DNA from: Gavia stellata
Taxonomy: Eukaryota > Chordata > Aves > Gaviiformes > Gaviidae
DNA: 64,000 bases
Direction: 5' to 3'
Assembly: GCF_030936135.1 (NCBI RefSeq)
Contig: NC_082597.1
Span: forward strand, 40,839,095-40,903,094
Below, in pieces: positions 1 to 13,235 of the stretch; the stretch's first letter is position 1; each line of letters starts with the position of its first letter. The position numbers and the translations under genes were made by a program. Below the pieces are notes generated by a model. The model saw only the letters and a program-made list of their open reading frames with translations, was not told where the DNA came from and did not search any database.

Positions 1-1369
1 AGTACATTTTATCATAACCAGAACATCTCTGATTCTTCCCCCAAAGAACACCCCATGGCAAACAGAGTTTTCTAGAACAGAAAAAGGAGAAGAGCCAGAA
101 CCTCCATAAGATCTATCAGGGAGTTCACTGCTGCCCTCCAAGTTATATGCAGAGGGTTCAGATAATATGGTGGCTGACAGCACACGTCCCTAAAATAAGA
201 TTTATGCTATACCTGAATGCAGGAAAGGAGTTAGAAAGAGTGAGAGATAACAGAAGTGCTAAACTCTCAAATTAAAAAAACAACACAACAACCACCTTCT
301 TCCACAAATAATTATATGTACTTGAACTGTCAAATTGATCAAATCTTTGAAGAACAGATGCTGATATCTATGTTAGATAGCTAATGTGTAACAACATTAC
401 TGCAGTGATCTGCAGCAGTCTCTTCACTGTCATTGATGTTCTCCTCTACTCCAGCCTAGGGTTCTACCACCATCCTATTGCTTAAAAATTCTTGCTCTCC
501 ATCTCCTCTCCTGGACACTTTCATTATCCAAGAACATATCCCAAACCCTTATTCAGTAAGATCACATACAGTGTTTTACTTACTATGAAAAGTGTTGGAG
601 GGAAAGATTTAGTTTGTCTGAAATGTGTCTGTTTCCAATGAGAAATTAAAATACTTTAATATATTGTGAAACAAATAAAATTAAAGAAACCGGTGTGTGG
701 TGACAGGCTTAAATTATAGCAAAAAAAAAAAAAAAAAGTAAAAAGGGAAATTCTAAACGCACTTTTTTTTTCAGTAAAAAGAGCAGATAAAAGTGTTCTT
801 TTTAAGAAGAATCTTTTCTTTTTTTCTTTCAAGCAGCTGTATCTACAGTACAGTCTCTGCTTCCTTGGTAACTGAAAAAGGCAAGAAAAGGAGGTAGAAA
901 GTTCCTTAGAAAAAAGCTGACTTCCCAGCCATATTCCATCTATTACTCATATTTAGCTATTTACGTGTTAGATAAATAGTTTAAGCTACTTGTCTAAGCT
1001 TCAGTCATAGTTATCAAGTGGATATTCACTTTAAAGAATTCATGCTGTCCAGTTTAAATGTCTTTCTCAGATTGCCCTAAATTAGTCCAGCTAGAGATAC
1101 CCTTTAACATTTCTATATTCAGGTATTAACACACTTAACTACGAATTAATATTTATTGCTACTGAAGACTTATTTCCTGGTTTGCATAGACCATCAGGAA
1201 TACCTCTCTGTAATCAAAATAGAGCAAACTGTGTACAGAAACAGCCTAAGACCAGAGTTTGCATTCATCTCACCTAATCATCAATGCCTGTGTCAAAGCT
1301 CCTTATCTGGATTTCTTTTGTCACCAGCGGGAGAAAAGAAAAATAATACAGAAATGTAGGCTGAAAGAG
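1..1369. other. No gene seen
   Basis: AT-rich sequence with a poly(A) run at 721-737. No open frame or splice pattern stands out. Confidence 0.6.
721..737 (+). repeat. Poly(A) tract, 17 A
   Basis: An uninterrupted run of 17 A residues. I see no retroposed sequence upstream of it that would make it a retrogene tail. Confidence 0.9.
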
Positions 1370-1500
1370 ATCTACAGGGGGGTCTTCTAGTTCAGGACTA
1401 TCAGCAGCACTAGATCAGGTCAGCGCTAGCTTTATCTTGAAAACATCCCAAGGATGGAGATTTCACGGCCTTTCTGGGAAGCTTGTACAGTGGTTTCCAG
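1370..1500 (-). mobile_element. Old CR1 fragment, antisense
   Basis: The stretch from CACTAGATCAGGTCAG through CCCAAGGATGGAGATTTCAC and CTTTCTGGGAAGCTTGTACAGTG is the antisense of the CR1 block seen at 3715-3790 in the other copy (CACTGGAATAAGCTGCCCAG... GGAGTCCCCATCCCTGGAGG). It is diverged and has no clean ends, so the boundaries are approximate. Confidence 0.65.
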
Positions 1501-1973
1501 AAAAAGTCACCTGTGTGGAAGCGTGGAATTAGACAACTCCTCCAATACATTTTACGTGGCCACTGCAGAACGAAGGAACTGCGCCTCAGCCTGGGCAGCC
1601 TCCAGGGATTTTGTCAGATGTGGGTGGCTGACATCTAAGGTTTGGCAGGACAAAGCTTATCCCAGTTAGCCAAGTAGCATATTGTCTGCAAGTCTCCTAA
1701 TTTTAGACATTGAAAAGTTCGAGTGCTGAGTCTAAGATCATCACACAGGCTCTTTCTTCGATCAGTGGAAAAATATTTCCAAACAGTAATTCATCCCATC
1801 CCAAGATAGATGTTTGTGAGGTGAAATGAGCTGTCCTCAGGAGATATGCTCCTTTTTTCAGCTATGGTGGGAGAGTAGGTGAACAATTTAGACTATAGGT
1901 CTACATTCCAGATTGCAGATATTAGGTATTTTCGAATCAGACAGTCAGAAAGTTAGGAATAATAACTTCGGTT

Positions 1974-1986
1974 ACACACACACACA
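1974..1986 (+). repeat. AC microsatellite
   Basis: The sequence ACACACACACACA is followed by an AT-rich imperfect extension. Confidence 0.9.
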
Positions 1987-2698
1987 TATACATATACCTT
2001 CAAGAAACATTACAAAGCCTGGTTATCATATCATTTAAAAGTATATCATTTTAACAATGCTTTGCATCTGCAGAAAGAAATCTTGTGCTAAAATACTGCT
2101 CAGACCTTAAATTTCCAAAAATCTCTCTCTAAAGAGATCACAGGAGACTTGATAATAGAAATGACATGCCTCAAGTTTTAATTTATATTTTCTACTTTTT
2201 CCTTTTGCAGGAAAAATACCAAAGCCATAAACAGCATTTCTCTGTAACTGTTAGGGAGTTGCACAAATTTCTTAAGGAATTAAATTTTAGTGTGCATAGA
2301 CTGTGTAACAAAAAAGAATCCAGTATGCAATGAAACATAAGCAATGCATGCTGAGATCCATAGTTTTGTCTAGAATAAAATATAATTTAGCTTTTTAACA
2401 TTTAACAATCCAATAAGACAAAGCCAATGCTTTTCTAGCAGCTTTACTCACTCAACTGGGAATAATCTAGTTATAGAAAGTATATTTAATACAACTAGTG
2501 AAGTTTTTTAAAAAGAGTCACTAAACAAAAAGGCAATTTATGACTTTTTTTGTATGAAAAAGTTACCCTTCTATTTATCTAAACTGGCCTGTGACTGAAC
2601 GCGGCTACTACTGTTGGCAGCCTCTGTCTCATTTATCACAGATAATGCTAAATATTTTCTTTTAGTTTAAACGAAACAGGACCAGTTCATGCCTGCAA

Positions 2699-2726
2699 GG
2701 GAGGGAGGGAGGGAGAGAGAGAGAGA
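2699..2726 (+). repeat. (GGGA)4(GA)6 tract with G-quadruplex motif
   Basis: Four GGG runs separated by single A residues (2699-2713) are followed by a GA repeat to 2726. This is the strongest short-loop quadruplex pattern class. Confidence 0.85.
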
Positions 2727-3449
2727 CTTACAATAGCTTCAAAACAGATGCTGGTAAAACAAGCAACAGCATCATGTCTGTGACACCTCTGTTGTAGACT
2801 AGAAACACTGTACAGTGCCTAACTGGTAATTCTGTTTCAAGGAAGAAGCTCCCAAAATCATATCCTTTATGGCTGCAGTCCTGTTTACTGTTCCTTTCTC
2901 TTTATGCCTGATGTTCATTCACAGAAAATGAAGACAACTAGGTCAAGCATCATTAAAAGGTTTGAAATTCTTCTTAAATGATTCTTCTGCCAATAGAACA
3001 CTACTTTTTTCCAACTAATATAGACGAATAGACTAACTGTGAACCAGGTCTTGGCTGGCAGTTTGTAGCTTGGATGTCCTAACGGATGTATTAATGACTG
3101 TTGATGGAAACAGGACATGAAGTAGCACCCCTATCAAAACCCATAAAGATCTGATACTCACTAGAGTAAGCAACAGGGTGAAACATTATTCCATGCAGTC
3201 ATTTCAAATGGATATAGAGTTTTGGATGCTTATTTGTGATGAGCAGTTTCCTATATATTGTATGACAAGCTCAATCACTGACCACAGGATGCAGAAAGAT
3301 CTGTGGTATATTCAAAACTACTTTGTAGACAGATGTCAACTGCCTTGAACCTCTCCTTAAGCAGCTGAGTACACAGTGGTAATATCCAAGTCACTGGGGT
3401 TTGGCAGGTTGATGGTAAGCTCTTAGTTCAGTCAGGTCTTCAGCGAACT

Positions 3450-3891
3450 TCAGCAATGAAGCTGGTGAGGGGTCTGGAGCACAAGTCTCATGAGGAGCGG
3501 CTGAGGGAACTGGGGTTGTTCAGCCTGGAGAAGAGGAGGCTGAGGGGAGACCTCATCGCTCTCTACAATTACCTGAAAGGGAGTTGCAGAGAGGTGGGTG
3601 TTGGTCTCTTCTCCCAAGTGACTAGCAACAGGACAAGAGGAAATGGCCTCAAGTTGCACCAGGGGAGGTTTAGACTGGGTATTAGGAAAAATTTCTTTAC
3701 TGAGAGAGTGGTGAGACACTGGAATAAGCTGCCCAGGGAAGTGGTGGAGTCCCCATCCCTGGAGGTGTTCAAGGAACGTGTGGACGAGGCATTGTGGGAC
3801 ATGGTTTAATGGGCATGGTGGTGTTGCATTGATGGTTGGACTTGATGATCTTACAGGTCTTTTCCAACCGTAGTGATTCTGTGATTCTGTG
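3450..3891 (+). mobile_element. CR1 LINE, 5'-truncated 3' end
   Basis: The sequence reads as the end of the CR1 reverse-transcriptase ORF followed by the CR1 3' UTR. An open frame (3456-3809, TAA stop) includes blocks typical of the CR1 ORF2 C-terminus, such as [24 protein letters not shown] and [16 protein letters not shown]. After it comes the conserved GGTTGGACTTGATGATCTTACAGG stretch and the diagnostic tail ATTCTGTG ATTCTGTG (3876-3891). There is no poly(A), as expected for CR1. It is 5'-truncated like most avian CR1 copies, so it cannot move by itself. The absence of in-frame stops suggests it is relatively young. Confidence 0.95.
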
Positions 3892-6053
3892 AACTCTTCA
3901 CCTTTGTTTTAGGCCTCTTCAATTTATTTGGTCTGTATAGTAGTACTAAAGAATTACCAGTGAGCCCTGCTGAAAACCCACTGACAATGAAAAACCTCAA
4001 AATATTATATTATTATATCCCTTTATTTTCATTATTAAATAACTAGATATTTTCTGTTTTCCTGGTCTGGTTAAGTATGCATTTTTCTCTATTTCCTATG
4101 GTCAGAATAAGCATTGTAACTGCAATCTTGATCTTCTAGCTCTGAACAAGATATTACAATAAGGAGAGCATTACTATATCTGCAGTTACTTCTATCTTCT
4201 CCCCGTTAGACCTTCCTGGGGATTTAGCAGAAACCTATCAAACAGTATCACAATAACTGCCCTTGGGCATGGTAAAAACCAAACGTCACATTAGGGCTGG
4301 CTGAAAAGCAGTAATTCCAGCTCATTAAACATAACGGGGTTTCAAAGCCTGTTCTAACATGAACAAAACTAATGCCTCCTTTTAAACTAGGATGAAGAAA
4401 AGAAACCTCTTCCAGGAGACCAGCTGGAATATTGTCTACAACCTAAAGATTAGTAACTCACCTTGGACAAAAAAGAGCCGAACTCAGCTCCCCACAAGGA
4501 ACCAGTCAGTGAAGAACTTGACTTTAAGCTTCCCTCCTTCCAGGTAAATGTTTTTCTCTCCCTGATACACTCCTGAACCTAAGAACTTCATTAATCACGT
4601 TTTCCGAGAATACTGGCATGTTTTACAAAATGCTTTGGTTTTAACAAAGTAATCATCATGGAAGAAAAGCACTAATTCAAGCTTTGAAGCAACTATAGCT
4701 GCAGAGAGCAGAATAAACTGCTCCTCAGATGTTTGGCCTCCTATTCTGCATGCAGTTGCCCATGTCAAAAAGCCGTCATACAAAGTTATTGGTTCCAGTC
4801 AGACAGGCGTCAACATTTCAGGGTACACATAACAGAATACTTGGGGGTTTTACAAGCCTAAGTATTTTGGGATATCAATTCAGCCCAGTGCCTTTCCTTA
4901 CTTCAGATTTATGGTCAGCATGTCTAGCCAGTAGTAACAAATGAGGGCTCTTTCAGCCAGGCAAATATTCACACCTGATGGCTCAGCAGTAAAATGCAGC
5001 CATACTTCCAGGGTTTAATTCACTCTAGACCTCAGCCGCACAGGACTTCCCAGCACTACAAATCATTGGCACTTTTGACAAAGGCGGACGTGGTATTTTA
5101 ATATTGCGTATCTCCTTTTTTTCCTTTTAAAAAGTTCCGGTAAAATGGGATGAGAACTTAATATTTTGCAGGGTGAAAAAAATTATGAGGATATGAGAAT
5201 TAAATTACTCCACCAGAAAAGCTCTATCAATCATGCTAATCAAAATATCAAATTTACCTATGCCTTTGATAAGGGTGTGGAGCCATTTTAACTGATTTCT
5301 GAAGGAGACAAGGCTCATGTGCTCAGTCAGTCCTCTTCGTTTCCTTTTCCATAATGTTCGGACCATTTTTAGCCTAATCTGATATTAAGATAAAGGTCTC
5401 AGAAGATATGAGAATATGCTGTCAAAAATAGGAAAAAAGATCTTTGTATTGTGACTGCTGATAGTCGATGTGGATTCCCCGGTGTATAATAAAGTATAAG
5501 CTTGTGCCTCATATAACTCATTAAAAAATTTAGTCAACTGCAAGAATAAAGTGATTGGAAACTCGGCTTTCATAGCTCTGGCTCTTAGAGAACTGTATAG
5601 ATATTCTGAGAAACAGATTAGATAAAGAAGCCATACATGTAAGGTTCTGCTTTACTGCAAGTTTATAGACATTCTGCACAGGTATCTTTGGTTAAGTATA
5701 TATTCTTTAACTATAACACTTGATACTATGAAAGTTTGCATGAGGTATACATCCAAGAAAGCAATGACAGCACTGAACTGCTAAGAGCTTTGTATGTGAT
5801 CTAATTGCCCAATTTACAAGACAACATTTCTAAAAGAAATAAAAGCTGTAAGTTGCAATATTTCACTGATAGACGGGCAAAAACCAATAAAGGTGCATGC
5901 ACATACCCTGAAGACTACTTAGCTGAAGTGCAGATATTTATGCCAGCTTATTCCTCCTTTTTAGCTGACAGGAAGCTAAGATAGCCCACTTCTTGTGGGG
6001 TTTTTTCCCCCTAGAATATCCCAAACGCTGTGTGATTTTATGTCCTCCATGAG

Positions 6054-6069
6054 ACTACATCTCCCAGGA
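6054..6069 (+). promoter_or_regulatory. ZNF143-like motif ACTACATCTCCCAGGA
   Basis: The sequence fits ACTAYRnnnCCCR, the vertebrate element bound by ZNF143 and associated factors. It is isolated here, with no CpG-rich promoter around it, so its function is uncertain. Confidence 0.35.
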
Positions 6070-9000
6070 TGGACGATGGTACCTTCATTGTCCAGTGGGG
6101 CTGTATCTTGAAAGTCCTTCTGGCTGCAGTGTAAGGCAGGAACAGAGCTCAGATGGGGAAGCCATCCACAGGGAGGAGAAGTAAGAGGTATTCACACTGC
6201 TTCTCTCCTAATCTACTGTCTTAGCTTATTTTAACTGAAGTGTTCTGGTTTTCATCAACACTCCCCAAACCATTCAATTTGGACATGTTTTATCAAGGAA
6301 AAGTTCACATTTTTCCCTTGCATTGTTCATGAAGAATATCATTCAACACAAAGTCCAGCTTTTCATTTAAAAAAATTCCGGCAGCAAACCTAAAAGCTGT
6401 CACGTAAATCAGGTTCCTTAGTTTGCTCACTGAAATGAAGAAAAAATTATGTTTAAAGATTTTGAGGAACAATTTTTGAAATGCAGATAGCAATAATAAC
6501 ACTACTTCTACAGAAATTTAGTACAAGAAATAGAAAATGCAGTATACCATCCTTTAAAAATACTCTGTTTTGTTTATCCATAGTTTTGAACAACAATATT
6601 TGTTAGCAGAAATCTGTGAATAGATTTAGTTAATTCCAAACTGTATTTTTAATTGGCCTGCTGAATATCTTCTGCTTTTATAAATAAGGAAGTAAGAGTA
6701 GGAAATATTATTCCATCTCTTCTTAGGGGGCTCATAAGGCTTTGTACAGTGCATATTCACAAAGACTGACAAGAATTTCTTCTCATTTGGGTTTTATTTA
6801 ATATTCACCCTTTACTTTTCCTTCTTTTAATGTAATAACATTCTTTTAACAGGTTTTAAGCATATCACATGTTCACATTAAAACAAAGGAAATTCCTGAC
6901 CATTGTAGTTATAAACACTATTATCACAGAATTTTCATGAACTGACGCATATTGTGATTTTATTTTAATAATATGTAAACAAAAATCCAGTTGCTTCTTG
7001 GTCACCTTAGTAAACTCAGATAAAGAAGTAGCTGCTATGTAGGACCAAGTGTACTGTGCCTCAAACTCAAGACAATTCAAATCTCTTTGTATTCATAGTT
7101 TATGTATAATGCATATTTTGCTGACTTTAGTAGATCATAAACCTTTGAAAACTTTTATTGTTTTTGAAATGTCCTCCTGCTGGCTATGTTATACAATAAA
7201 TTAGTTGCTAATAAAAATGAGTTTGACTCAGCCAAGATGGTAGTGAAGTAGTGGCTGTTCAGCTGCCAGTGAAGGCTTTGGTTCCCAGGCCTCCAGCCAA
7301 CACAGACTAAGCAGATTAAAGAGGTAACTTGCTGACTGTTGATGAAAGATGGGAAAAGGTCATACTAAGATGCTATCTCTTTCTTTTTCCCCTTCTTTAT
7401 GTTAGCACCTCATATGCAATTGATAGGTCTTAAAATACAGAGAAATACAGAGGCAGTACATCACAGACTCTTAGCTCCCTCCCTCCCAAACTTCATTATC
7501 TAAAACTGGGTTATGTGCAAACTTCTACATTTAGAATTAGCTCCCTTGCCTAGCACATGGTATCACTGTGTTAGTTCTGTTTTGCAGGAGTGTACCATGG
7601 TGAGGTGGAGTTTCCAAACTCCAGCTGAACCTTTTCAAGCAAAAGGAACCTGTGTTTTTCTCAACTGGCAGGCCTAGCATGTCCTTGTGCATACTTGGGG
7701 AGCACCACCAGTACAGCTGTGCTGGCTTCCAGCCATCAACCTCCTAGTTCACAGGAGAAGATTTATGAACGCCCTTGGATTCATCCCCATTCAAACTTAA
7801 ACATGAGCTTAGTCCCAGTAAAGTCAGTGGTACTTAAACACATACAGAAAGAGAAGCATGGGTTTGCAAAACAAAAATGGTTACAGGATAAGAACTGTAT
7901 GGTTTCTACTGCCTTCTGCTTTGGCTCCTCAGCCTCCAACCAGGTGGGTCCAACAATAGCTCCAAGACCTTCTGGCCAACCCTCAATTCCTTCTCTTGGA
8001 GAAAGTTCACGTTCATTTTATTTTCATTGCCAGATCAGAGTAAAGTCTAATTCTAAATGGCAAAGTACTACATGAAATGGAATTTCCTTCTTCTGCCCAG
8101 CTCTAATCATGACTTAGAGTTGTAGTTTAAGTAAAAGAGAATTATATTTTTATTAAACTAAATGACACTTGTTAGCAACACTACATGGTCAAACTAGAAG
8201 TGGTGTTGCTTCATGCTGCCCAAATGGGTAATAAAATGCAATTATTTCCCTCTCAAAGTGCTGTGATGACTTTTTTCCACTCATTTATGTGGTATCGCAT
8301 TACATGTTCCCTGAATGTGCAGAGCAGTGGCATTCTGCTGAAATATCCCTGCCATAAGATTTCATGAAAACTCACACTTCTCTACAATATAAATATTTAT
8401 CTCACTTGTAGGTCAAAACTCAGTTTACCAGCTCTTTTCTTTTCTTTTTTCTTTTTTAACAGAGTTCAGTAATTTTCTTTCCCTCCCAAAATGAACTTAG
8501 GAAACATATTTAATCAGAAATATGAAACATTCAGGATTTGATATTTTAAATTCCAGAAACTAGGGAAACGAGTGCCACATACAAAGAATGCTGATGTATT
8601 TAGTGCTCTTCTCTGGTGAAAGCAAAGAGGCCTTGTGACATGAGGAGAAGGTATGATTACTGTTGGAAGAGTGGTGTCAGTTGAACTTTCCACCCTGATT
8701 AAGGCAAAATACTTATGAATGAAGCCAGTAGGATAATATAACCACATTGCATTTATCAGTTAACTGATTATGTAAATGGCCTTTGAGACAGATTATAAGA
8801 AATTAATACACATGCCTTGCTATCAGGATGTCCTTGATCAGAATAATTTATTATAAGGTTATAAATATCAACTCCTGCTCCTCATGTTTCATACCACTCA
8901 GAATAAGGCAGAATAGCTTGTGGATGGTAGCCTAATTCAACCCAACCTTTAGGTTATGTATGGACAGCCTTTAAATTAAGAAAAAGGTTGTTAAAATGGC

Positions 9001-9625
9001 AGCAGTTCTTTTGGTGTTAAATCTTCCTTTTGGAGGGAGTGGAGCGGAGGAGGAGGGAAGATGATACAGCACCACCTTTCTGCCAGTCAGCCCTTTCTCC
9101 TTCAGTCTTCAGTCTCCTTCAGTCCCACCCCTGGAGCTGAATTATGGTTAACCCTTTGGGAGAGCACAAACCAGCTCTTACTGCAACTACTGAGAATTTT
9201 GTCATTATCTTTAGGGAAAAAAACATGATAAACACCAAGAACTGGGCTTCTTGGATTTTATCTAGTCTAATTTTGCCTGATTTTTCTCATGTATGAGGCA
9301 AGTTCTTCAGTTCTGTCATGTTTCTGCTATTTCCTGGTGTGAATTTTATGTTCTCTAATTTGCAGCTCTTTCACCTTATTATTCCCACTCACAACCTGCT
9401 GAAGTAGTTACTCCTCTCTGATAGCATTACTTCACTATTCACATGTTTAAATATTTTTCTGCCCTCTTCCTTCCATAAATGCCTTTCCTAAGCTGTGTAA
9501 AAATCTATTAACCCATATCAGTTGGTTCACGTGCAATTGTCCTTTTCATGATTTTTTTGCATTCACTTTTGTTCCCATTTGTATTGAGATATACATATAT
9601 ATAGACATATATATGCTCATTTTAC

Positions 9626-9646
9626 TTTTTTTTTAAAAAAAAAAAA
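9626..9646. repeat. T9A12 tract
   Basis: Nine T residues run directly into twelve A residues, just after imperfect TA repeats at 9591-9614. Confidence 0.85.
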
Positions 9647-12600
9647 CAAACTTAAAAATGGAATACCTACACTGGACAACAATGGAGGCTATGTGCTAAC
9701 AATTGGTAAGACACTGATCTCACCTGTGACACTCATTACTGTACAGAAATCATTGCTTTAACTGCAGCATACATCTCATATTAAGTTCATGCCTGATTTG
9801 TTGTGCAGCACTGTTTCCTGTATTACCCCTCTCAGCACACTCTGGTGTGTTGTGCCTTTAACCAAGCATCAGTGCTGTTGGAGGCCTCTTTTTAAAATCA
9901 CACCCATATGAAGCAAGGATCAGGCTGCTGGCTGGGAAAGCAGAGGAAAGCCAGAGTACTCAGTCAGATGCATCTGTGGGAGGGAATGCAAAAGACCAGG
10001 TATATCACCTGTCAGACTTCACCTACCACAGCTGGAACATCCTTCTCATCTGGGGTTTTTTGCTTGCAGGGAATGTGTGCAGCTAGCACAGGGTGAAAAC
10101 TAGTAGGCAATTTTCTGACAAAATGGATTTTACTTGGAAAGTGCTGACTCACTGAAAATAAAGCTTTTCACAGTGTGTGCCAGCTTCAATGAAACAGTGA
10201 TTGCAAAAGCATTCTCTGCTCAAGGATGGAATTTCTGCTCAAAACTACAGACAGAGGCCCACCACCAAATAGCCAAAAACCTAGCTCTCGGAGTAGTCTT
10301 CTAAGATGAGGGAGGTCTGGGGCTCAAACCCTTGCTCCAGCCCAGATTCTACCCACCAAGCACAGAGATTTGCAGGTCCAATAGCTGGAAAATGATGAGG
10401 TGATGTCTGGAAGCCAAACCATTCATTTTCTATAGCTTGTCATCACAGGCAACTGCAGAAATTTGCACTCAAGAGGGCCCAAAAATTATTTTCACTTGAT
10501 AATGTATGTGAAATTTAATTTGCCATTACTACACATACACTTGGTTCTGTTGCATTAGTAGTTTATATATTAAAACTATATATCCATGCCACAGTGTTAG
10601 AACAGGCTTCCCTGCTTGGCTCTGGAATGTGTTGTTAAATATGAGAATATTTCTAAATAACTGGCATAATAACAGCTACATTAGGCTACTCAAGCACTGT
10701 TCAGTTTATTTACTTTAGAGTATTCAAAGAGATGCAAAACACACTTTGATAGAAAATAAAATCTGAAACCTCTACTGTACTTCAGTAATCCCCCTGACAT
10801 GTCAAACATAGCAATTTCTGCTAAATGACTCCATGGCTCCTACGCCTTCCCAGCAGTTTGTCAAACAGTCTCTACAGGACATTTGTGCGTCATTATAGCA
10901 CAGAGTTACAAGCTCTGGGAAGGCAAAACTCTCTCTTGGTGCATCACCCCAGCAGTAGTGCTACAGCCCTGTACTCCTGCAGTAGGAATTGTACCACAGT
11001 GGGCGAAGAAGGAAGAAAGACTGGGAACTCTTAACCTGAAGTCCCAAAGGGTAGCCTGCAAAAGCTTTTTTACTGCAAGGATGTGTATTATTACATCTAT
11101 TGTTATATCCACTGAATTCTCAGTATTCAGTTGTGGATAGATTTTCCTTATGTGTCTAACAATCTCATGCACTAGAGATAGATGCAGCATCATTTCCATT
11201 AACTTGTGTTCGTCCATGGGCCTTACCCAACATGATATAGGTTGGACCATCTCTCTCAGTCAGTTCAGGATGAAATAGACACATTTGCAGAATCCGAACC
11301 TTCGATCAGAATGAGGCAATCTAAATGGCTAAGTCTTGAGTAGATGTTTTGCCTCAGTCTTGGCAGTTTCCATTTAGGCAGTACTACAAAAAAAGGTAAA
11401 TTCTATCTCAGCCATAGTTGCTAATGAGGCTTAGACATATAATCCTCACCGTACAGCAACGATGCTCTGGTCGTTTATATATCACCTTTTATCCAGGCAG
11501 ATTCCAAAGGAGTACACAAAACTGTGTACAAGACTTCACCCAGTGCAAGCCTGCAGGTCCCTCAGGAGTGAAGCTCTGCAGATGTTTAAACAATGCACAG
11601 CAGTACCCAGCAGTTCAGAGAGAAAGACATTTTCAGGCTGAGGTTGGAGCAGCAGTTTAGACTCAACCTTCATGAGTGTTTGGCTGCAGAGGTATAGCCA
11701 AGTGCCAGCTTCACAAAGGAACTTGGGTGGTGGCACCTTTATCATCTCACTTGACCTTTCTGTGCCCTGGCTCTGAAATGCAGTAAGGTAGTCCTTACAG
11801 ATGACTTGGGAGAATTAGGTTCCTCAGAGCAGATTTCACACGGTAAAATGCCTTTCTACTCAGAGTGTTTAATCTAGGAAATACAGAGAGAGGGCCACCT
11901 TCAGTCCTGCTAATCTGTTTTCTAAACAGAAGCTCACTACACTGAAAGTCAGAGGGCAAGCTTGCCTGTGCTGAGGGCAACACCTACCTTCATTCACTAT
12001 TCATGATCTTAACCCAGTTCCTGCAGCTAAGGTACCAAAGGAATTTTTATCAGAGTCAACTATCTGTAATGCAACAGGGTAAGGAATTATCTTGGGGTCG
12101 GGTCTGGCTTTCTCAAGAGCTTAGGCACTGCTTAACATGTGCAGAACTGCAATTTGGATTTAGACATCTCAAGCCTGCCTACATTTCTCTTTGAACTCTT
12201 GAGTGAGTTAGGGATCTAACTCTAGAAGAGACTTTATAATGAACTAAACCAATCTGGCTCTCCAGTTTGCATAAGGAAAACACATATAGGTACAAGTAAT
12301 TCCAGAAGGAGCTAGAAGCCATTTGCCAGGAACTAGAAACCTGAGCCAGAAACAGTCCAGAGAAGACTGCTACTCCCCTCACTCAAACACAGCTGGCACA
12401 TTCAGCCCCAGCAGGACCTTTCCCAGGAGCTGTCACTGCTCTTTTTCTCCTTCCAGAGCAAGGAAGGTGTGTTACGTTCTGTGCCACCTAACAGCCTACC
12501 TTTGAAGACAGTGGAGGGAAACAGGCACTTGCAGGACTTGATTCTCCTGACCAAACACAGGCACTTGGGGTAGGATACACTTTAAGAAAAACATATCAGA

Positions 12601-13175
12601 AGTAGGTACCTAAGTGAGAACAATATGTCTGAGCTTTCAGTACAGTCATGGAGATCCAGTCAACACAGTCAATGGAGACCAGACAGGAATTCAGTTCACC
12701 CTACAACACAGTTACCTCTGGTTTTCCTTTGCTATGTAGACTATATCTCCACTGACCACATCAGACACTTGGAAACCTGGTGCACATTTAGACACCTACA
12801 GGTAGATGCTGCATTCAGCCATCAGCCTAGAGCTGAATCCTACCCCTACCCTACCCACAGGCTGTTTCTCACCACTCACTACAAAGGGATGTGAATAGCT
12901 CAGAGGTGGACATGCTCATGCTCTCCTCATCTGAGCTATGCTCTCAAAGCGGTGTCTTTTCTAAACTGTTAATCTGAGCTGAGGCTGAGCAGGTCCCGTG
13001 CCAAATCTGGGTGCTCTATTCCTCCTCCTTCTGTCTGCCACAGTGGAAAGAAAGTGTTGGGCAGCAGGAAGAAGTTCCTCTCCCCAGTAGGAAAAGAGTA
13101 GTTAGGTGGCTGCATGACCTCTCCTGCAATCTTGACAGCTCCTCTTCCCAAAGCTGGTCTAAGGGAGGTGTCCAG

Positions 13176-13235
13176 GCTGAGGCAGGAGCACTGATGCTGG
13201 GGCACGAGCACCCAAGCTGGGGTAGGAGCACTGGG
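13176..13235 (+). repeat. 20-bp tandem repeat, three copies
   Basis: Units at 13176, 13196 and 13216 share the pattern GCTGRGGYASGAGCAC plus four variable bases. The repeat sits in a locally GC-richer stretch that is open in several frames. Confidence 0.8.

Larger units (their letters stand above)
1501..3449. other. No gene seen
   Basis: Intergenic-looking DNA with an AC microsatellite and the GGGA/GA tract. The 5' boundary of the CR1 copy at 3450 is abrupt. Confidence 0.6.
3892..13175. other. No gene seen, 9.3 kb
   Basis: AT-rich sequence without a recognisable exon. The longest open stretch (7695-8075, plus, starting at TTG) resembles no family I know. The only items noted are the ZNF143-like motif at 6054 and the T9A12 tract at 9626. 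Confidence 0.55.

Noticed and set aside
721..737. Poly(A) tail of a processed pseudogene
   Set aside because: No transcript-like sequence precedes it, and no target duplication was seen.
7695..8075. 126-codon plus-strand open stretch
   Set aside because: It starts at TTG, has no family signature and no splice or promoter context.
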